From the NCBI GenBank assembly GCA_020443425.1, contig JAGRIE010000024.1:1-56770 (forward strand): 56,770 bases of DNA, read 5' to 3'. Each line of letters starts with the position of its first letter. Positions within the stretch are counted from its first letter, which is position 1. The DNA comes from Halioglobus sp. GTDB lineage: Bacteria > Pseudomonadota > Gammaproteobacteria > Pseudomonadales > Halieaceae. The position numbers and the translations under genes were made by a program. The notes under the pieces were generated by a model, which had not been told where the DNA came from, did not search any database, and worked only from the letters and a program-made list of their open reading frames with translations. Of the stretch, positions 44,533 to 54,452 are shown one piece after another.

Positions 44533-44545
44533 GCGGGACGGCGCC

Positions 44546-44917
44546 TCAGGAGTCGCTATCCTCGGCGTTTCTCTCATTCATCCGCTTGATGGCCTCTGCA
44601 TCCTTGCCGGTATAACCGGTATTGCGACAGCCGAGACAGCGCATAAAAGTGGCTTCTGCCGGCCCGCCGACCAGTGTACCCGCCGCTTCGCTGGCACTGC
44701 CCGACAGCAGCGTAAACGGCAGGCTGACCAGCCAGACCGCCGCGCCACCGACTGTCAACACCACACCCAGCGGCCGAGCCACCAGCAGGTCGCCGGCCAT
44801 TGCCCACTCATTGGGACTCTCGTCGATCGCCTCTTCCGCCCACAGCAACTGCGGCCACAACAGGCATCCCACCATCAGCGCAGCCACTGCCCTGCGCGCC
44901 CGATCTTTTATTTTCAT
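44546..44917 (-). CDS. Small exported protein of unknown function
   Basis: 123 residues. The ATG at 44917 is chosen because GGGAG lies 7 bases upstream; a GTG at 44923 is too close to it. A signal peptide is likely (ALMVGCLLWPQLLWAEE). It is followed by a hydrophobic segment (LLVARPLGVVLTVGGAAVWLVSLPFTLLSG) and a tail with FMRCLGCRNTGYTG and charged residues. Such short proteins next to coaD/mutM occur in marine gammaproteobacteria, but I know no function. It faces coaD with 13 bases between stops. Confidence 0.75.
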   Translation of the reverse strand: MKIKDRARRAVAALMVGCLLWPQLLWAEEAIDESPNEWAMAGDLLVARPLGVVLTVGGAAVWLVSLPFTLLSGSASEAAGTLVGGPAEATFMRCLGCRNTGYTGKDAEAIKRMNERNAEDSDS

Positions 44918-44970
44918 AACCACACTCCCGGATTGTCACCCATGCCCCGTATCGAGTTAGTGTAGCCTGA

Positions 44971-45783
44971 TCACCGCTGGCAGGTCACGCAGTAGACGCT
45001 GCTGCGCTGGCCCAGACGCCGCTCGCGCAGCGGCGTCCCACAGGCTTTGCAGGGCTGCCCGGCACGGCCGTAAACGTACAGCTGCTGGGCGAAGTAGCCC
45101 GGCTTGCCATCACCGCCAACAAAATCTCGCAGCGTAGTGCCACCCTGCTCTATAGCGGAAGTAAGTACTCGCTTTATGCAATCAGCAAGCCGCAGGTACC
45201 GGGCCGGGGAGACGCGGCCCGCCGCGCGACCGGGGTGAATTCCGGACAGGAACAGCGCCTCGTTAGCGTAAATATTACCAACACCCACGACGACGGTTCC
45301 GTCCATGATGAAGTTCTTTACCGGGCTTCGACGACCGCGCGAGAATCGGTACAGCAGCTCGCCGTCGAACGCCTCGGATAACGGTTCCGGCCCCAGATGG
45401 GCAAGTAGAGGGTGCACCTCACCCGGCGCCTGCCACAGGAAACAGCCAAAGCGACGCGGGTCGTGGTAGCGCAGGCTCAGGCCGCTGTCCAGCAGCAGGT
45501 CGATATGATCGTGCCGGCCCGGCTCGGCGCCGGCCGCCACCACGCGCAGCGAGCCGGACATCCCCAGATGTACCAGCAGGCTGCCCTTCTCGGTGCGGAA
45601 AAGTAAGTACTTACCTCGACGCTCCACAGCGGTGATGACGAGCCCGGCCAGCGCAGGTGCCAGGGTATCGGGGACCGGCCAGCGCAGGCGCGGGTCGCGC
45701 ACCTGCAGCTGCTTCACGGTGCGACCCAGGCAGTGCGGCTCCACACCCCGACGGGTTGTTTCGACTTCAGGCAACTCGGGCAT
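44971..45783 (-). CDS. mutM: Formamidopyrimidine-DNA glycosylase
   Basis: 270-residue base-excision repair enzyme removing 8-oxoguanine. Catalytic N-terminus [16 protein letters not shown] (Pro after Met removal, Glu next), lysine in [14 protein letters not shown]2TH region [22 protein letters not shown], and a C-terminal zinc finger CKACGTPL...YCVTC. The start lies 50 bases after the rpmG terminator on the same strand, so it probably has its own promoter or gets read-through. Confidence 0.97.
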   Translation of the reverse strand: MPELPEVETTRRGVEPHCLGRTVKQLQVRDPRLRWPVPDTLAPALAGLVITAVERRGKYLLFRTEKGSLLVHLGMSGSLRVVAAGAEPGRHDHIDLLLDSGLSLRYHDPRRFGCFLWQAPGEVHPLLAHLGPEPLSEAFDGELLYRFSRGRRSPVKNFIMDGTVVVGVGNIYANEALFLSGIHPGRAAGRVSPARYLRLADCIKRVLTSAIEQGGTTLRDFVGGDGKPGYFAQQLYVYGRAGQPCKACGTPLRERRLGQRSSVYCVTCQR

Positions 45784-45832
45784 ACGCAGTCATTTCTGTT
45801 TTGGCGGGCCTGGAAAAACCGGACCCTGAAGC

Positions 45833-45859
45833 AAAAAACCCCGGCTATGGCCGGGGTTT
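45833..45859 (-). terminator. Terminator of the rpmB-rpmG operon
   Basis: On the minus strand AAACCCCGGC, loop CATA, GCCGGGGTTT followed by more T (six T opposite 45833-45838). It lies 26 bases after the rpmG stop and before mutM. Confidence 0.92.
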
Positions 45860-45885
45860 CGCGAACTGTACTTGCGGTGAGGCGA

Positions 45886-46041
45886 TTACTTGATTTTGCC
45901 TTCCTTGTACATGACATGCTTGCGCGCGACGGGGTCGTACTTTTTCATCTCAAGCTTGTCCGGCGTGGTGCGCTTGTTTTTGTCCGTGGTATAGAAATGG
46001 CCTGTACCAGCGGAGGAATTCATTCTGATCTTGTCTCTCAT
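45886..46041 (-). CDS. rpmG: 50S ribosomal protein L33
   Basis: 51 residues, [20 protein letters not shown] at the start and [17 protein letters not shown] at the end, a full match to bacterial L33. It is of the cysteine-free type (no CxxC zinc motifs), so zinc-independent. It lies 12 bases after rpmB on the same strand and is closed by a strong terminator. Confidence 0.96.
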   Translation of the reverse strand: MRDKIRMNSSAGTGHFYTTDKNKRTTPDKLEMKKYDPVARKHVMYKEGKIK

Positions 46042-46053
46042 GACAGCTCTCCT

Positions 46054-46290
46054 TTAAACCTTTTCGCCGCGAGCGCGGATATCCGCCAACACCTGCTCGA
46101 TACCGACTTTGTCGATAACACGCATACCTTTACTGGACACCCGCAAAGTGACGAAACGCTTCTCGTCTTGCAGCCAGAAACGGTGCTGGTGCAGGTTGGG
46201 CAAAAAACGCCGGCGTGTGCGGTTCTTTGCGTGTGACACGTTGTTTCCCGTTATCGGACGTTTGCCGGTAACCTGACAGACTCTAGCCAT
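46054..46290 (-). CDS. rpmB: 50S ribosomal protein L28
   Basis: 78 residues starting [39 protein letters not shown], the proteobacterial L28 pattern, ending with [21 protein letters not shown]. The ATG at 46290 is chosen; six upstream in-frame residues hold the ribosome-binding site (GGGAGAG) instead. A good promoter lies upstream at 46383-46411. First gene of the rpmB-rpmG operon. Confidence 0.96.
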   Translation of the reverse strand: MARVCQVTGKRPITGNNVSHAKNRTRRRFLPNLHQHRFWLQDEKRFVTLRVSSKGMRVIDKVGIEQVLADIRARGEKV

Positions 46291-46382
46291 GATTGTTTGC
46301 TCTCCCAAAATGACGCGGGATTTTCAGTAAATGTGATGTTGCTTAACGGTCCGAACGAGACCCAGGCCGCGCAGAGCGCGAC

Positions 46383-46411
46383 TTTATACCAGAACAATCC
46401 CGCCATAGCAA
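46383..46411 (-). promoter_or_regulatory. Promoter of rpmB-rpmG
   Basis: On the minus strand TTGCTA (46406-46411), a 17-base spacer, TATAAA (46383-46388), then a GC-rich discriminator (GTCGCGC), a feature of stringently controlled ribosomal promoters. The leader to rpmB is about 85 bases. Confidence 0.7.
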
Positions 46412-46425
46412 GCCCGACCTGCCAC

Positions 46426-47100
46426 TTACATCAGCCCCTCCTCAGCGAAAGAGTACTCCCTGCCGCTGCCGATGATAATGTGATCGAGCACGCGGATATC
46501 CAGTAGCGCCAGCGCGGCGCAGAGACGTTCCGTGATGCGCCTGTCGGCGCTGCTCGGCTCCGCCACACCGGAGGGATGATTGTGCGCGAAGATCACCGCC
46601 GCCGCCCCGTATTGTAACGCCCTGACCGCGACCTCCCGCGGATACACCGCCGCGCCATCCAGTGTGCCGAAAAACAGGTCCTCGCAGCGCTGCACCCGGT
46701 GTTGACTGTCCAGGAAGAGGCAGGTGAAGATTTCCCGGTTGCGACTGCCGAGGTGGTATTGCAAAAAACGGCGTGTATCGCCCGGGCTGCTCAACACATC
46801 GCCGGCACTGGCTGTCTGCAGCGCCTGCCGGCACACCAGTTCCGTCGCCGCGCGCAGACGCGCGTACTTCGCCGGGCCGACGCCCAACGCCCCCATCAGG
46901 CTGCCCTGTGGCGCGCGCATCAGGCCGCCGATACCACCGAACTCGGTAAGCAGGTTGCGCGCCAGCGCCAGCGCGCTGCAGTCGCGATAGCCGGTGTGCA
47001 ACAGCACGGCCAGCAGTTCCGCATCCGACAGTGCCGCTGCACCGCGTTCCAGCAACTTATCGCGGGGGCCCTCGCCGGGCATCCATTGGCTGATACTCAT
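46426..47100 (-). CDS. radC: RadC family JAB-domain protein
   Basis: 224 residues. The N-terminal helix-hairpin-helix part (PRDKLLERGAAALSDAELLAVLLHTG; LGVGPAKYARLRAA) is followed by a JAB1/MPN metalloprotease-like domain (IFTCLFLDSQHRVQ; FAHNHPSGVAEPSSADRRIT, with the metal motif HxH...D). Despite the name a DNA-repair role is disputed; the function is uncertain. It is divergent from coaBC and upstream of rpmB, as in E. coli (radC-rpmB-rpmG-mutM). Confidence 0.93.
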   Translation of the reverse strand: MSISQWMPGEGPRDKLLERGAAALSDAELLAVLLHTGYRDCSALALARNLLTEFGGIGGLMRAPQGSLMGALGVGPAKYARLRAATELVCRQALQTASAGDVLSSPGDTRRFLQYHLGSRNREIFTCLFLDSQHRVQRCEDLFFGTLDGAAVYPREVAVRALQYGAAAVIFAHNHPSGVAEPSSADRRITERLCAALALLDIRVLDHIIIGSGREYSFAEEGLM

Positions 47101-47195
47101 TGCACTCCTCCCTGAGCTCCTGTGTCCGCGGTGTCAAATGCTGCGTCACAGTGGTATCTTTCCCCCCTTATTATCCTCCCAGATAGAGCGAGTAA

Positions 47196-48386
47196 ATGGC
47201 ACATCTTTTCAATCGCAATGTCTTGCTCGGTGTCAGCGGCGGCATCGCCGCGTATAAATCAGCGGAGTTGGTCAGGGCGCTGCAGGATCGCGGCGCACAG
47301 GTGCGAGTGATCATGACGCACGGTGCACAGGAGTTCATTACGCCGCTGACGCTGCAGGCCCTCTCCGGCAACCCGGTACACACTGAACTGCTGGACGAAC
47401 GCGCTGAGCTCGGCATGGGCCATATCGAACTGGCGCGCTGGGCCGATCTACTCCTGGTCGCGCCGGCGACAGCTGACCTGATCTCGCGCCTAAGCGCCGG
47501 TCGCGCCGATGACCTGCTGTCCACCGTGGCGCTGGCCACGGCGGCGCCGCTGATGCTGGCCCCGGCGATGAACCAGCAGATGTGGAGGGACCAGGCGACC
47601 GTCGACAACGTCAAGACGCTGGCGGACAGAGGTGTGCATCTTGTCGGCCCCGCTGCCGGACAGCAGGCCTGTGGTGACGTCGGCCCCGGCCGCATGGAGG
47701 CGCCGGCCGCTATCGCCGATGCCGCCGCGGCCCTGTTCGCGACCGGTGAACTGGCCGGCAAGCGCGTGATCATCACAGCGGGCCCCACGCGGGAGGCGCT
47801 TGACCCGGTACGCTATATTTCCAACAACAGCTCGGGAAAAATGGGCTATGCGCTTGCCCAGGCGGCCGTGGATGCCGGCGCGACAACCACACTGGTCAGT
47901 GGCCCGGTGAATCTCACCGCGCCCGACCACACCCGTGTGGTGAGTGTCCTGAGCGCCGAGGACATGCTGGAGCAGTGCCTGAAGCTGTTGCCGGAGTGCG
48001 ATATTTTTATCGCCTGCGCCGCGGTGGCCGATTACCGCCCTGCGGCGGTACAGGGCCAGAAGATCAAGAAGGGCCCGCAGGAAATGACCCTGCAACTGGT
48101 GCGCACGCCCGATATCGTGGCGACGGTAGCGGCCGCGGAACAGCGCCCCTATACCGTCGGCTTTGCCGCGGAGACCAACGATGTGCTGGCCTACGCCAGG
48201 GAAAAAATGCAGCGCAAAGGTTTGGATATGATCATCGCCAACGACGTCGCTGACCCCACAATCGGCTTCAACAGCGACGAGAACGCAGTGACCGTATTGC
48301 GTCGCGACAACGAGCAGGCACTGGCAAGGGCCAGCAAGAACACCATCGCCCGGCAGATCGTGCATTTGATCGCACGAGACGTTTGA
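47196..48386 (+). CDS. coaBC: Bifunctional phosphopantothenoylcysteine decarboxylase/synthase
   Basis: 396 residues joining two CoA-synthesis steps. The N-terminal FMN flavoprotein CoaC has NVLLGVSGGIAAYKSAELVR, LAPAMNQQMW and the active cysteine in QQACGDVGPGRM. The C-terminal CoaB synthase has VIITAGPTREALDPVRYISNNSSGKMGYALA and IACAAVADYRP. Together they turn phosphopantothenate and cysteine into phosphopantetheine, the CoaD substrate. Divergent from radC. In related genomes dut follows; here only 151 bases separate it from algC. Confidence 0.96.
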   Translation: MAHLFNRNVLLGVSGGIAAYKSAELVRALQDRGAQVRVIMTHGAQEFITPLTLQALSGNPVHTELLDERAELGMGHIELARWADLLLVAPATADLISRLSAGRADDLLSTVALATAAPLMLAPAMNQQMWRDQATVDNVKTLADRGVHLVGPAAGQQACGDVGPGRMEAPAAIADAAAALFATGELAGKRVIITAGPTREALDPVRYISNNSSGKMGYALAQAAVDAGATTTLVSGPVNLTAPDHTRVVSVLSAEDMLEQCLKLLPECDIFIACAAVADYRPAAVQGQKIKKGPQEMTLQLVRTPDIVATVAAAEQRPYTVGFAAETNDVLAYAREKMQRKGLDMIIANDVADPTIGFNSDENAVTVLRRDNEQALARASKNTIARQIVHLIARDV

Positions 48387-48432
48387 GTATGCGCCGCCGC
48401 GCCCATTCCGCTGCTGCACCGCATGCCGTTCG

Positions 48433-48453
48433 CCCCGAACAACCCGTTCGGGG
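48433..48453 (+). other. Hairpin between coaBC and algC
   Basis: CCCCGAAC (48433-48440) and GTTCGGGG (48446-48453), a perfect 8-bp stem with a 5-base loop, 46 bases after the coaBC stop. No T-run follows. It may modulate read-through into algC. Nothing else is evident in the 151-base gap. Confidence 0.4.
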
Positions 48454-48537
48454 GCTGAACGAATGGGAGTATGACCGTTTGAGTGGCCACTACTATGTAC
48501 TATCATCCCACCCTGGACGTGCAAACTGGCTTAGTGA

Positions 48538-51159
48538 ATGCTGAAGTTTATAAAGAGAAAAAAAGCCAACAAAGATGACACCCCCAGGAAGGCTGCCACC
48601 GCGGGCCCACAGGGCATCAGCGCCAGCGGCAATGCGTTGCAGAAAATCACCGGCTTCGCCTTGTTGGCCGTATTGCTGCCGCTGCTGCTGGCCTTTGCCT
48701 ACCTGATTTTCCTGCGCCAACCGGCGCTGGAAGAGCAGCAGGTCGACCGGATTTCAACCTCCTATGCCCTCGAGCAGGCGACCATTATCCATCGACTGTT
48801 CTCGCAGCTGCAGTTGCGCATCAGGAGCGCGGCCCTGTCACCACTGGCTCTCTCCGCGATAGCAAGTACTTCCGAGGATGACCTGCCGCTGGTTGAGAAA
48901 GCGATGCTGGACTACTTTCCCGAAGTGGCCAGCCTGCGGATTATCCCGATAGGCGATATGGGCACCGCTGATTTTTCCGAGGGCAACCAGGGCCTGCGCA
49001 ACCATATCGAAGTCGACCTGGTGCGCCGCACCAGTGAAGGCGAAGAGACCAAGCCGGAGGCCTACCGGTTTGAGGACCGCTGGCTCACCTCCCTGGCAGC
49101 AAAAGTGACGCACCCCCGTATTGAAGACCGCTCGGCCGTTATCCTTGTCACCCTGGACAACGAGCAGCTATCGAAGCAACTGAAACCGCTGGGCGAGTCC
49201 AACGGCAGGTTCGCCCTGGAGCAGATGTTCGTCACGCCCGGTGGCCAGGACCGCGTAGATGTCATCGCCGAGAACGGTTCCGCCACGGTTGGGCCGAGCA
49301 CGCGCTACGCAGAGATCCCGGACACCTCCTGGCGGATCTCCTTCTCCCCGTCTGACCAGCTGATGGAGACATTGAGCGTCGACCCTGTCCCGCTGTACAC
49401 ACTGCTGGCACTGATGGTACTGGCCGCGTTTGGCTCTCTGTCTATTGTGCTTATCCTGTTTCCGAGAAAGCTGGATGCCGAAATCGAGCACCTTGTCGCC
49501 GCCGCCGACCAGAAAACACCCCTGAGCCTGAGCATTCCGGAACTGGTGCCGCTCGCCAAACAATTGCGGCGGGCCACGCTGCGCGCCCTGAGGCAGAGCA
49601 GTGCGCCTCCCGCTGCCGCGGCACCAAAGCCGGGCCAGGAGGAGCCACCGCGCGAACTGCAGGGCACGCAGCTCACCAACCCGCTGTTCCAGTCGAAAAA
49701 CATGCTGGATGACGACAGCGACGAGAGCCTCGACCTCGACCTGGCGACCAGCCCGGCGGCACCGGAAGTTCCAGTGGCGCAGGAGAGCGGTTTTCCCGAA
49801 CACGTTTTCCGTGCCTATGACATCCGCGGCAATGCGGAGACGGAACTGACCGATGAGCTGATTACCCGAATTGCACAGGCCATCGGCAGCATCGCCGGCG
49901 AGATGGGCGAGCAGGCGCTGATTATCGCTTGCGACGGCCGCACCTCCAGCCCTCGTATCAAATCGGCGCTGGTGCGCGCGCTGATGGGTACGGGGCGGGA
50001 TATTATCGATATCGGGCTGGTGCCGACACCCCTGCTCTATTTCGCCACGCGTCACCTGAACTGTCGATCCGGCATCATGATTACGGGCAGCCATAATCCT
50101 GCAGACCAGAACGGCCTGAAGATTGTGCTGAACCAACAGACCATTGCGGCGGGTGGCATACAGCAGATCCGCGCGCGGATGAGAAGCGGGGATTACAGCA
50201 CCGGCAACGGGCGCATGGTACGCGAGGATATTGTGCCCGCCTATAAAGAAGAGGTGCTGCATGATATCGCCATCGCAATGCCGCTGAAGATTGTCATCGA
50301 CGCCGGCAACGGGGCGACCAGCGACCTCGCCCCGCGCCTGTTCGAAGAACTCGGCTGTGAAGTGGAGCGCCTGAACTGCTACGTCGACGGGCGCTTTCCC
50401 GGCCACCCGCCGGACACCAGCAATGAGGCCAATCTCGCCGATCTCGCCCGCACGGTGGTCGAGGTACAGGCCGATTTTGGCGTGGCGTTTGACGGCGATG
50501 GAGACCGTCTCGCCGTCGTCACACGCAGCGGCCATATCATCCGCTCCGATGTGCTGCTGATGCTCTACGCCCAGGACGTGGTGTCACGCAATCCCGGCGC
50601 CGATGTCGTGTTCGACGTGAAATGCAGCCGGCACCTGTCCTCACTGATCACCAGCCACGGCGGTCGGCCAGTGCTGTGGAAGACCGGCCACGCTTTCATG
50701 AAAGAGAAGATGCAGGAGACCGGCGCACTGCTGGGCGGCGAATTCTCCGGCCATATGTTTTTCGGCGAGCGCTGGTTCGGGTTCGATGACGGCATGTACG
50801 CGGCAGCCCGTCTCGCCGAAATCCTCAGCACGCACGGAGAGAGCCTGGATGAGGCCATCGCCAAATTCCCCGCCACCGTCAACACGCCTGAGATCATTAT
50901 CCCGGTGCCCGACAGTTACAAGTTCGAGCTGATGGAAAAACTCATCGCCAGTGCGGAGTTCACATCCGGCAAGGTGAACACCATGGACGGCATCCGGGTG
51001 GACTTCAACAACGGCTGGGGGCTGGTGCGCGCCTCAAACACCGGGCCGGCGCTGACCGCGCGCTTTGAAGCAGACACCGAGGATGGCCTCGAAGTCATCC
51101 AGGAGGAGTTCAGGGCGCAGATCGAACTGGTCGACCCCGACATCGAACTCAATTTTTAA
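48538..51159 (+). CDS. algC: Phosphomannomutase/phosphoglucomutase with N-terminal membrane-sensor module
   Basis: 873 residues, about twice classical AlgC. Residues 38-59 and 282-308 are membrane helices (ITGFALLAVLLPLLLAFAYLIF; VPLYTLLALMVLAAFGSLSIVLILF) flanking a periplasmic domain of about 220 residues that looks like a sensor fold. A Pro/Ala-rich linker follows. From about 420 the full alpha-D-phosphohexomutase is present: FRAYDIRGNAE, catalytic serine in TGSHNPADQNGLK (Ser518), metal loop FDGDGDRLAV, sugar loop GGEFSGHMFF and phosphate loop RASNTGPALTARFEA. It makes mannose- and glucose-1-phosphate for LPS and exopolysaccharide. The N-terminal half suggests a membrane-tethered enzyme responsive to a periplasmic cue (inference). 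argB follows by 51 bases. Confidence 0.92.
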   Translation: MLKFIKRKKANKDDTPRKAATAGPQGISASGNALQKITGFALLAVLLPLLLAFAYLIFLRQPALEEQQVDRISTSYALEQATIIHRLFSQLQLRIRSAALSPLALSAIASTSEDDLPLVEKAMLDYFPEVASLRIIPIGDMGTADFSEGNQGLRNHIEVDLVRRTSEGEETKPEAYRFEDRWLTSLAAKVTHPRIEDRSAVILVTLDNEQLSKQLKPLGESNGRFALEQMFVTPGGQDRVDVIAENGSATVGPSTRYAEIPDTSWRISFSPSDQLMETLSVDPVPLYTLLALMVLAAFGSLSIVLILFPRKLDAEIEHLVAAADQKTPLSLSIPELVPLAKQLRRATLRALRQSSAPPAAAAPKPGQEEPPRELQGTQLTNPLFQSKNMLDDDSDESLDLDLATSPAAPEVPVAQESGFPEHVFRAYDIRGNAETELTDELITRIAQAIGSIAGEMGEQALIIACDGRTSSPRIKSALVRALMGTGRDIIDIGLVPTPLLYFATRHLNCRSGIMITGSHNPADQNGLKIVLNQQTIAAGGIQQIRARMRSGDYSTGNGRMVREDIVPAYKEEVLHDIAIAMPLKIVIDAGNGATSDLAPRLFEELGCEVERLNCYVDGRFPGHPPDTSNEANLADLARTVVEVQADFGVAFDGDGDRLAVVTRSGHIIRSDVLLMLYAQDVVSRNPGADVVFDVKCSRHLSSLITSHGGRPVLWKTGHAFMKEKMQETGALLGGEFSGHMFFGERWFGFDDGMYAAARLAEILSTHGESLDEAIAKFPATVNTPEIIIPVPDSYKFELMEKLIASAEFTSGKVNTMDGIRVDFNNGWGLVRASNTGPALTARFEADTEDGLEVIQEEFRAQIELVDPDIELNF

Positions 51160-52113
<954 letters not shown>

Positions 52114-52216
52114 CGGCAAAAAAAAGTAGAAATCCACTGCCACAGCGGTCGGCCTTATTGCAGGCGCGGCAGGTAATCGCTAGCATGTTCAGAAACGCTA
52201 TTTGAGTTGGAACGCC

Positions 52217-52852
52217 ATGCCTCCGAGAAAATCCCAAAGGCGCCAGCAAATATTGGAAGCCCTGGCCCATATGCTGGAGGCCAGCCCTGGCAACCGCATC
52301 ACCACCGCTGGCCTGGCGAAGCAGGTCGGCGTTTCCGAAGCCGCGCTGTACCGGCACTTCCCCAGCAAATCCAAGATGTTTGAAGGGCTGATCGAGTTTA
52401 TCGAGGACACCCTGTTCACTCGTGTCAGCATTATTCTCGGCGAAGAGCAGACGGCACAAAAGCGCTGCGAAAAGATGATGATGCTGCTGCTCGTGTTCAC
52501 CGAGCGCAACCCGGGCCTGACGCGCATCCTGACAGGGGATGCGCTGTCCGGGGAAACCGAGCGCCTGCACCAGCGGGTCGCGCAGCTGTTTGACCGCTTT
52601 GAAACCCAACTGAAGCAGGTTATCCGCGAGGCCGAGTTGCGCGAGGGGTTGCGCCCGAGCATCGCGCTGCCCGCCGCCGCCAACCTGTTGATGGCCGCAG
52701 CAGAGGGGCGCATCTCCCAGTATGTGCGCAGCGGCTTTCAACGCCCACCCACTGCGGAGTGGGGTAAGCAGTGGGAGATATTGATGGGGGGCTTCTTCCG
52801 CGACGCGGTCTCGCAGCCGCTACCGGGCCAGGCGAGCAGTTACGTCAGCTGA
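52217..52852 (+). CDS. slmA: Nucleoid-occlusion factor SlmA (TetR family)
   Basis: 211 residues with a TetR-type helix-turn-helix: [56 protein letters not shown], then [20 protein letters not shown], the SlmA-specific block. SlmA binds chromosomal sites and blocks FtsZ rings over the nucleoid. I use the ATG at 52217; a TTG at 52202 adds MSWNA. No strong ribosome-binding site is seen. Its place between argB and pyrE is conserved in gammaproteobacteria. Confidence 0.93.
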   Translation: MPPRKSQRRQQILEALAHMLEASPGNRITTAGLAKQVGVSEAALYRHFPSKSKMFEGLIEFIEDTLFTRVSIILGEEQTAQKRCEKMMMLLLVFTERNPGLTRILTGDALSGETERLHQRVAQLFDRFETQLKQVIREAELREGLRPSIALPAAANLLMAAAEGRISQYVRSGFQRPPTAEWGKQWEILMGGFFRDAVSQPLPGQASSYVS

Positions 52853-52860
52853 CAGGGCGG

Positions 52861-53520
52861 CTATTTCCGGGTGCGCAGTGTCTGGCGCAGTTCGACCACA
52901 TCACGCAGCATTTCAAAGCGCTCTATATCGGCATCGTAGGCCGTCTCCAGCTCCTCTATCTCTCGCTGCCGGTCGACGATGTCCCGCTCGGTACTCTCGA
53001 TTTCGCTCTGCAGTATTTCAATCGCCCTGAGGCGCTCCACATCTACCGCCATGCCGGAGCGTTCCATATTGGCCGCCTGGGCCTGGTAGTTCTCCACTTT
53101 TTGCTTGAGCGCGCGGCGATTGCCTTTGAGAATGCTCATGCGGATCTGCAACTCACTCAGGGCGCGGCGGCGGGCATCTTCAATATCATCGACGGTGCTG
53201 TAGCGGAGCATTAGCGATTCATCCCACTTTCGCAGGCGCTCCTGCTCCATCCGGGCTTCCTGCTCGCGCTTGTTTTCGGCGTCCTCCAGCACCTGCTCTT
53301 CCGGGGTCAGCGCCCGGGGCACCACCTTGATCACCATGCCCTCGTTATTCAGCACCTCGTAACCACCGGCTATGGATTCCGCCGGCACCTGGTAATCGAC
53401 GACGACATTGCCCTCGGCATTGCGATAACGATAGAGCTGCCTGGCCTCAACCAGGGAAGGGAGGCACAGCAAGAGTACGCACGCCAACACCCGGCGACGA
53501 AGACGTGTTCTGTTATTCAT
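52861..53520 (-). CDS. DUF4124 coiled-coil secreted protein
   Basis: 219 residues. Signal peptide (RRRVLACVLLLCLPSLVEA), then a short DUF4124 domain (RQLYRYRNAEGNVVVDYQVPAESIAGGYEVLNNEG, with the xxYRYxxxxGxxxxxxxxP pattern). A long charged coiled coil follows (EEQVLEDAENKREQEARMEQERLRK; SEIESTERDIVDRQREIEELETAY). No enzyme motif is visible; a periplasmic structural role is a guess. It converges on slmA, 8 bases between stops, and follows pyrE on the minus strand. Confidence 0.82.
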   Translation of the reverse strand: MNNRTRLRRRVLACVLLLCLPSLVEARQLYRYRNAEGNVVVDYQVPAESIAGGYEVLNNEGMVIKVVPRALTPEEQVLEDAENKREQEARMEQERLRKWDESLMLRYSTVDDIEDARRRALSELQIRMSILKGNRRALKQKVENYQAQAANMERSGMAVDVERLRAIEILQSEIESTERDIVDRQREIEELETAYDADIERFEMLRDVVELRQTLRTRK

Positions 53521-53556
53521 GTGCCCAATATAAAACCTGCACCCGGTTGGTACAAG

Positions 53557-54192
53557 CTACACCCCGTAGCGTTCGCGGTACTCTCGCATGGCGGCCAGCG
53601 GCCCCTGGTCTGCGGATTCCAGGTAGGCGATGATATGCGCCATATTGATAATGCTCATCACCGGCACAGACTGCGACTGCTCGACCTCCTGCACCGCAGA
53701 CAGGTCCCCGGCGCCGCGCTCCTGGCGATCCAGGCCGATGACGACTCCGGCCAGTTCGGCGCCGGCACCCTGGATCATCGCAATGACCTCGCGCACTGCC
53801 GTGCCAGCGGTGATCACGTCATCGATAACCAACACCCGGCCACGCAATGGCGCGCCCACCAGGGTGCCGCCCTCGCCATGGGCCTTGGCCTCCTTGCGAT
53901 TGTAGGCAAACGCGACATCGCGGCCGTGGTGGTCCGCCAGCGCGACCGCCGTGGCCGAGGCCAGCGGGATCCCCTTGTAGGCGGGCCCAAGCAGGACATC
54001 AAACTCAACACCTGAATCGACAATGCACTGGGCGTAACACCGCCCCAGTACCGCCAGCGCGGCGCCGGTTGAAAATGCCCCGGCATTGAAAAAATAGGGG
54101 CTGACCCTGCCCGACTTCAGGGTGAATTCACCAAATTTAAGGACTTCGCAGCGCCGCGCCAGCTCAATAAACTCTGTTTGATAGCCTTGCAT
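53557..54192 (-). CDS. pyrE: Orotate phosphoribosyltransferase
   Basis: 211 residues. It joins orotate to PRPP to give OMP in pyrimidine synthesis. Motifs: [55 protein letters not shown] and the PRPP loop [18 protein letters not shown]. Divergent from crc across a 260-base gap in which I see no firm element. It is the only pyrimidine gene in the window; the pyrR-pyrB-pyrC group expected near yqgF is absent. Confidence 0.97.
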   Translation of the reverse strand: MQGYQTEFIELARRCEVLKFGEFTLKSGRVSPYFFNAGAFSTGAALAVLGRCYAQCIVDSGVEFDVLLGPAYKGIPLASATAVALADHHGRDVAFAYNRKEAKAHGEGGTLVGAPLRGRVLVIDDVITAGTAVREVIAMIQGAGAELAGVVIGLDRQERGAGDLSAVQEVEQSQSVPVMSIINMAHIIAYLESADQGPLAAMREYRERYGV

Positions 54193-54452
54193 ATCGATAT
54201 TTGATCCTTAAGGAAACATTGTAATCCCCCATTTACGCTATAGAATACGCAAATCCGGGTTTAATCACTTACTAATAACGGGGTCCGAGCTGTGCAATTC
54301 CGCTCCGGACGATATCGCGATCACCGCTGGCGAAACAGCGATGGTTCAACTTTAACGATCAGATGTGCGAGCGTTACCTTGAGAGCCCGGCGCGTTTTTA
54401 ACATGCCGCGTAGCCTGCGCATCATACACGCTCTCATATCAAGGGGCCAAGA

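Noticed and set aside
48389-48543. A 51-codon reading frame between coaBC and algC
   Set aside because: Arg/Ala/His-rich with no domain, overlaps the algC start and contains the hairpin; no ribosome-binding site.
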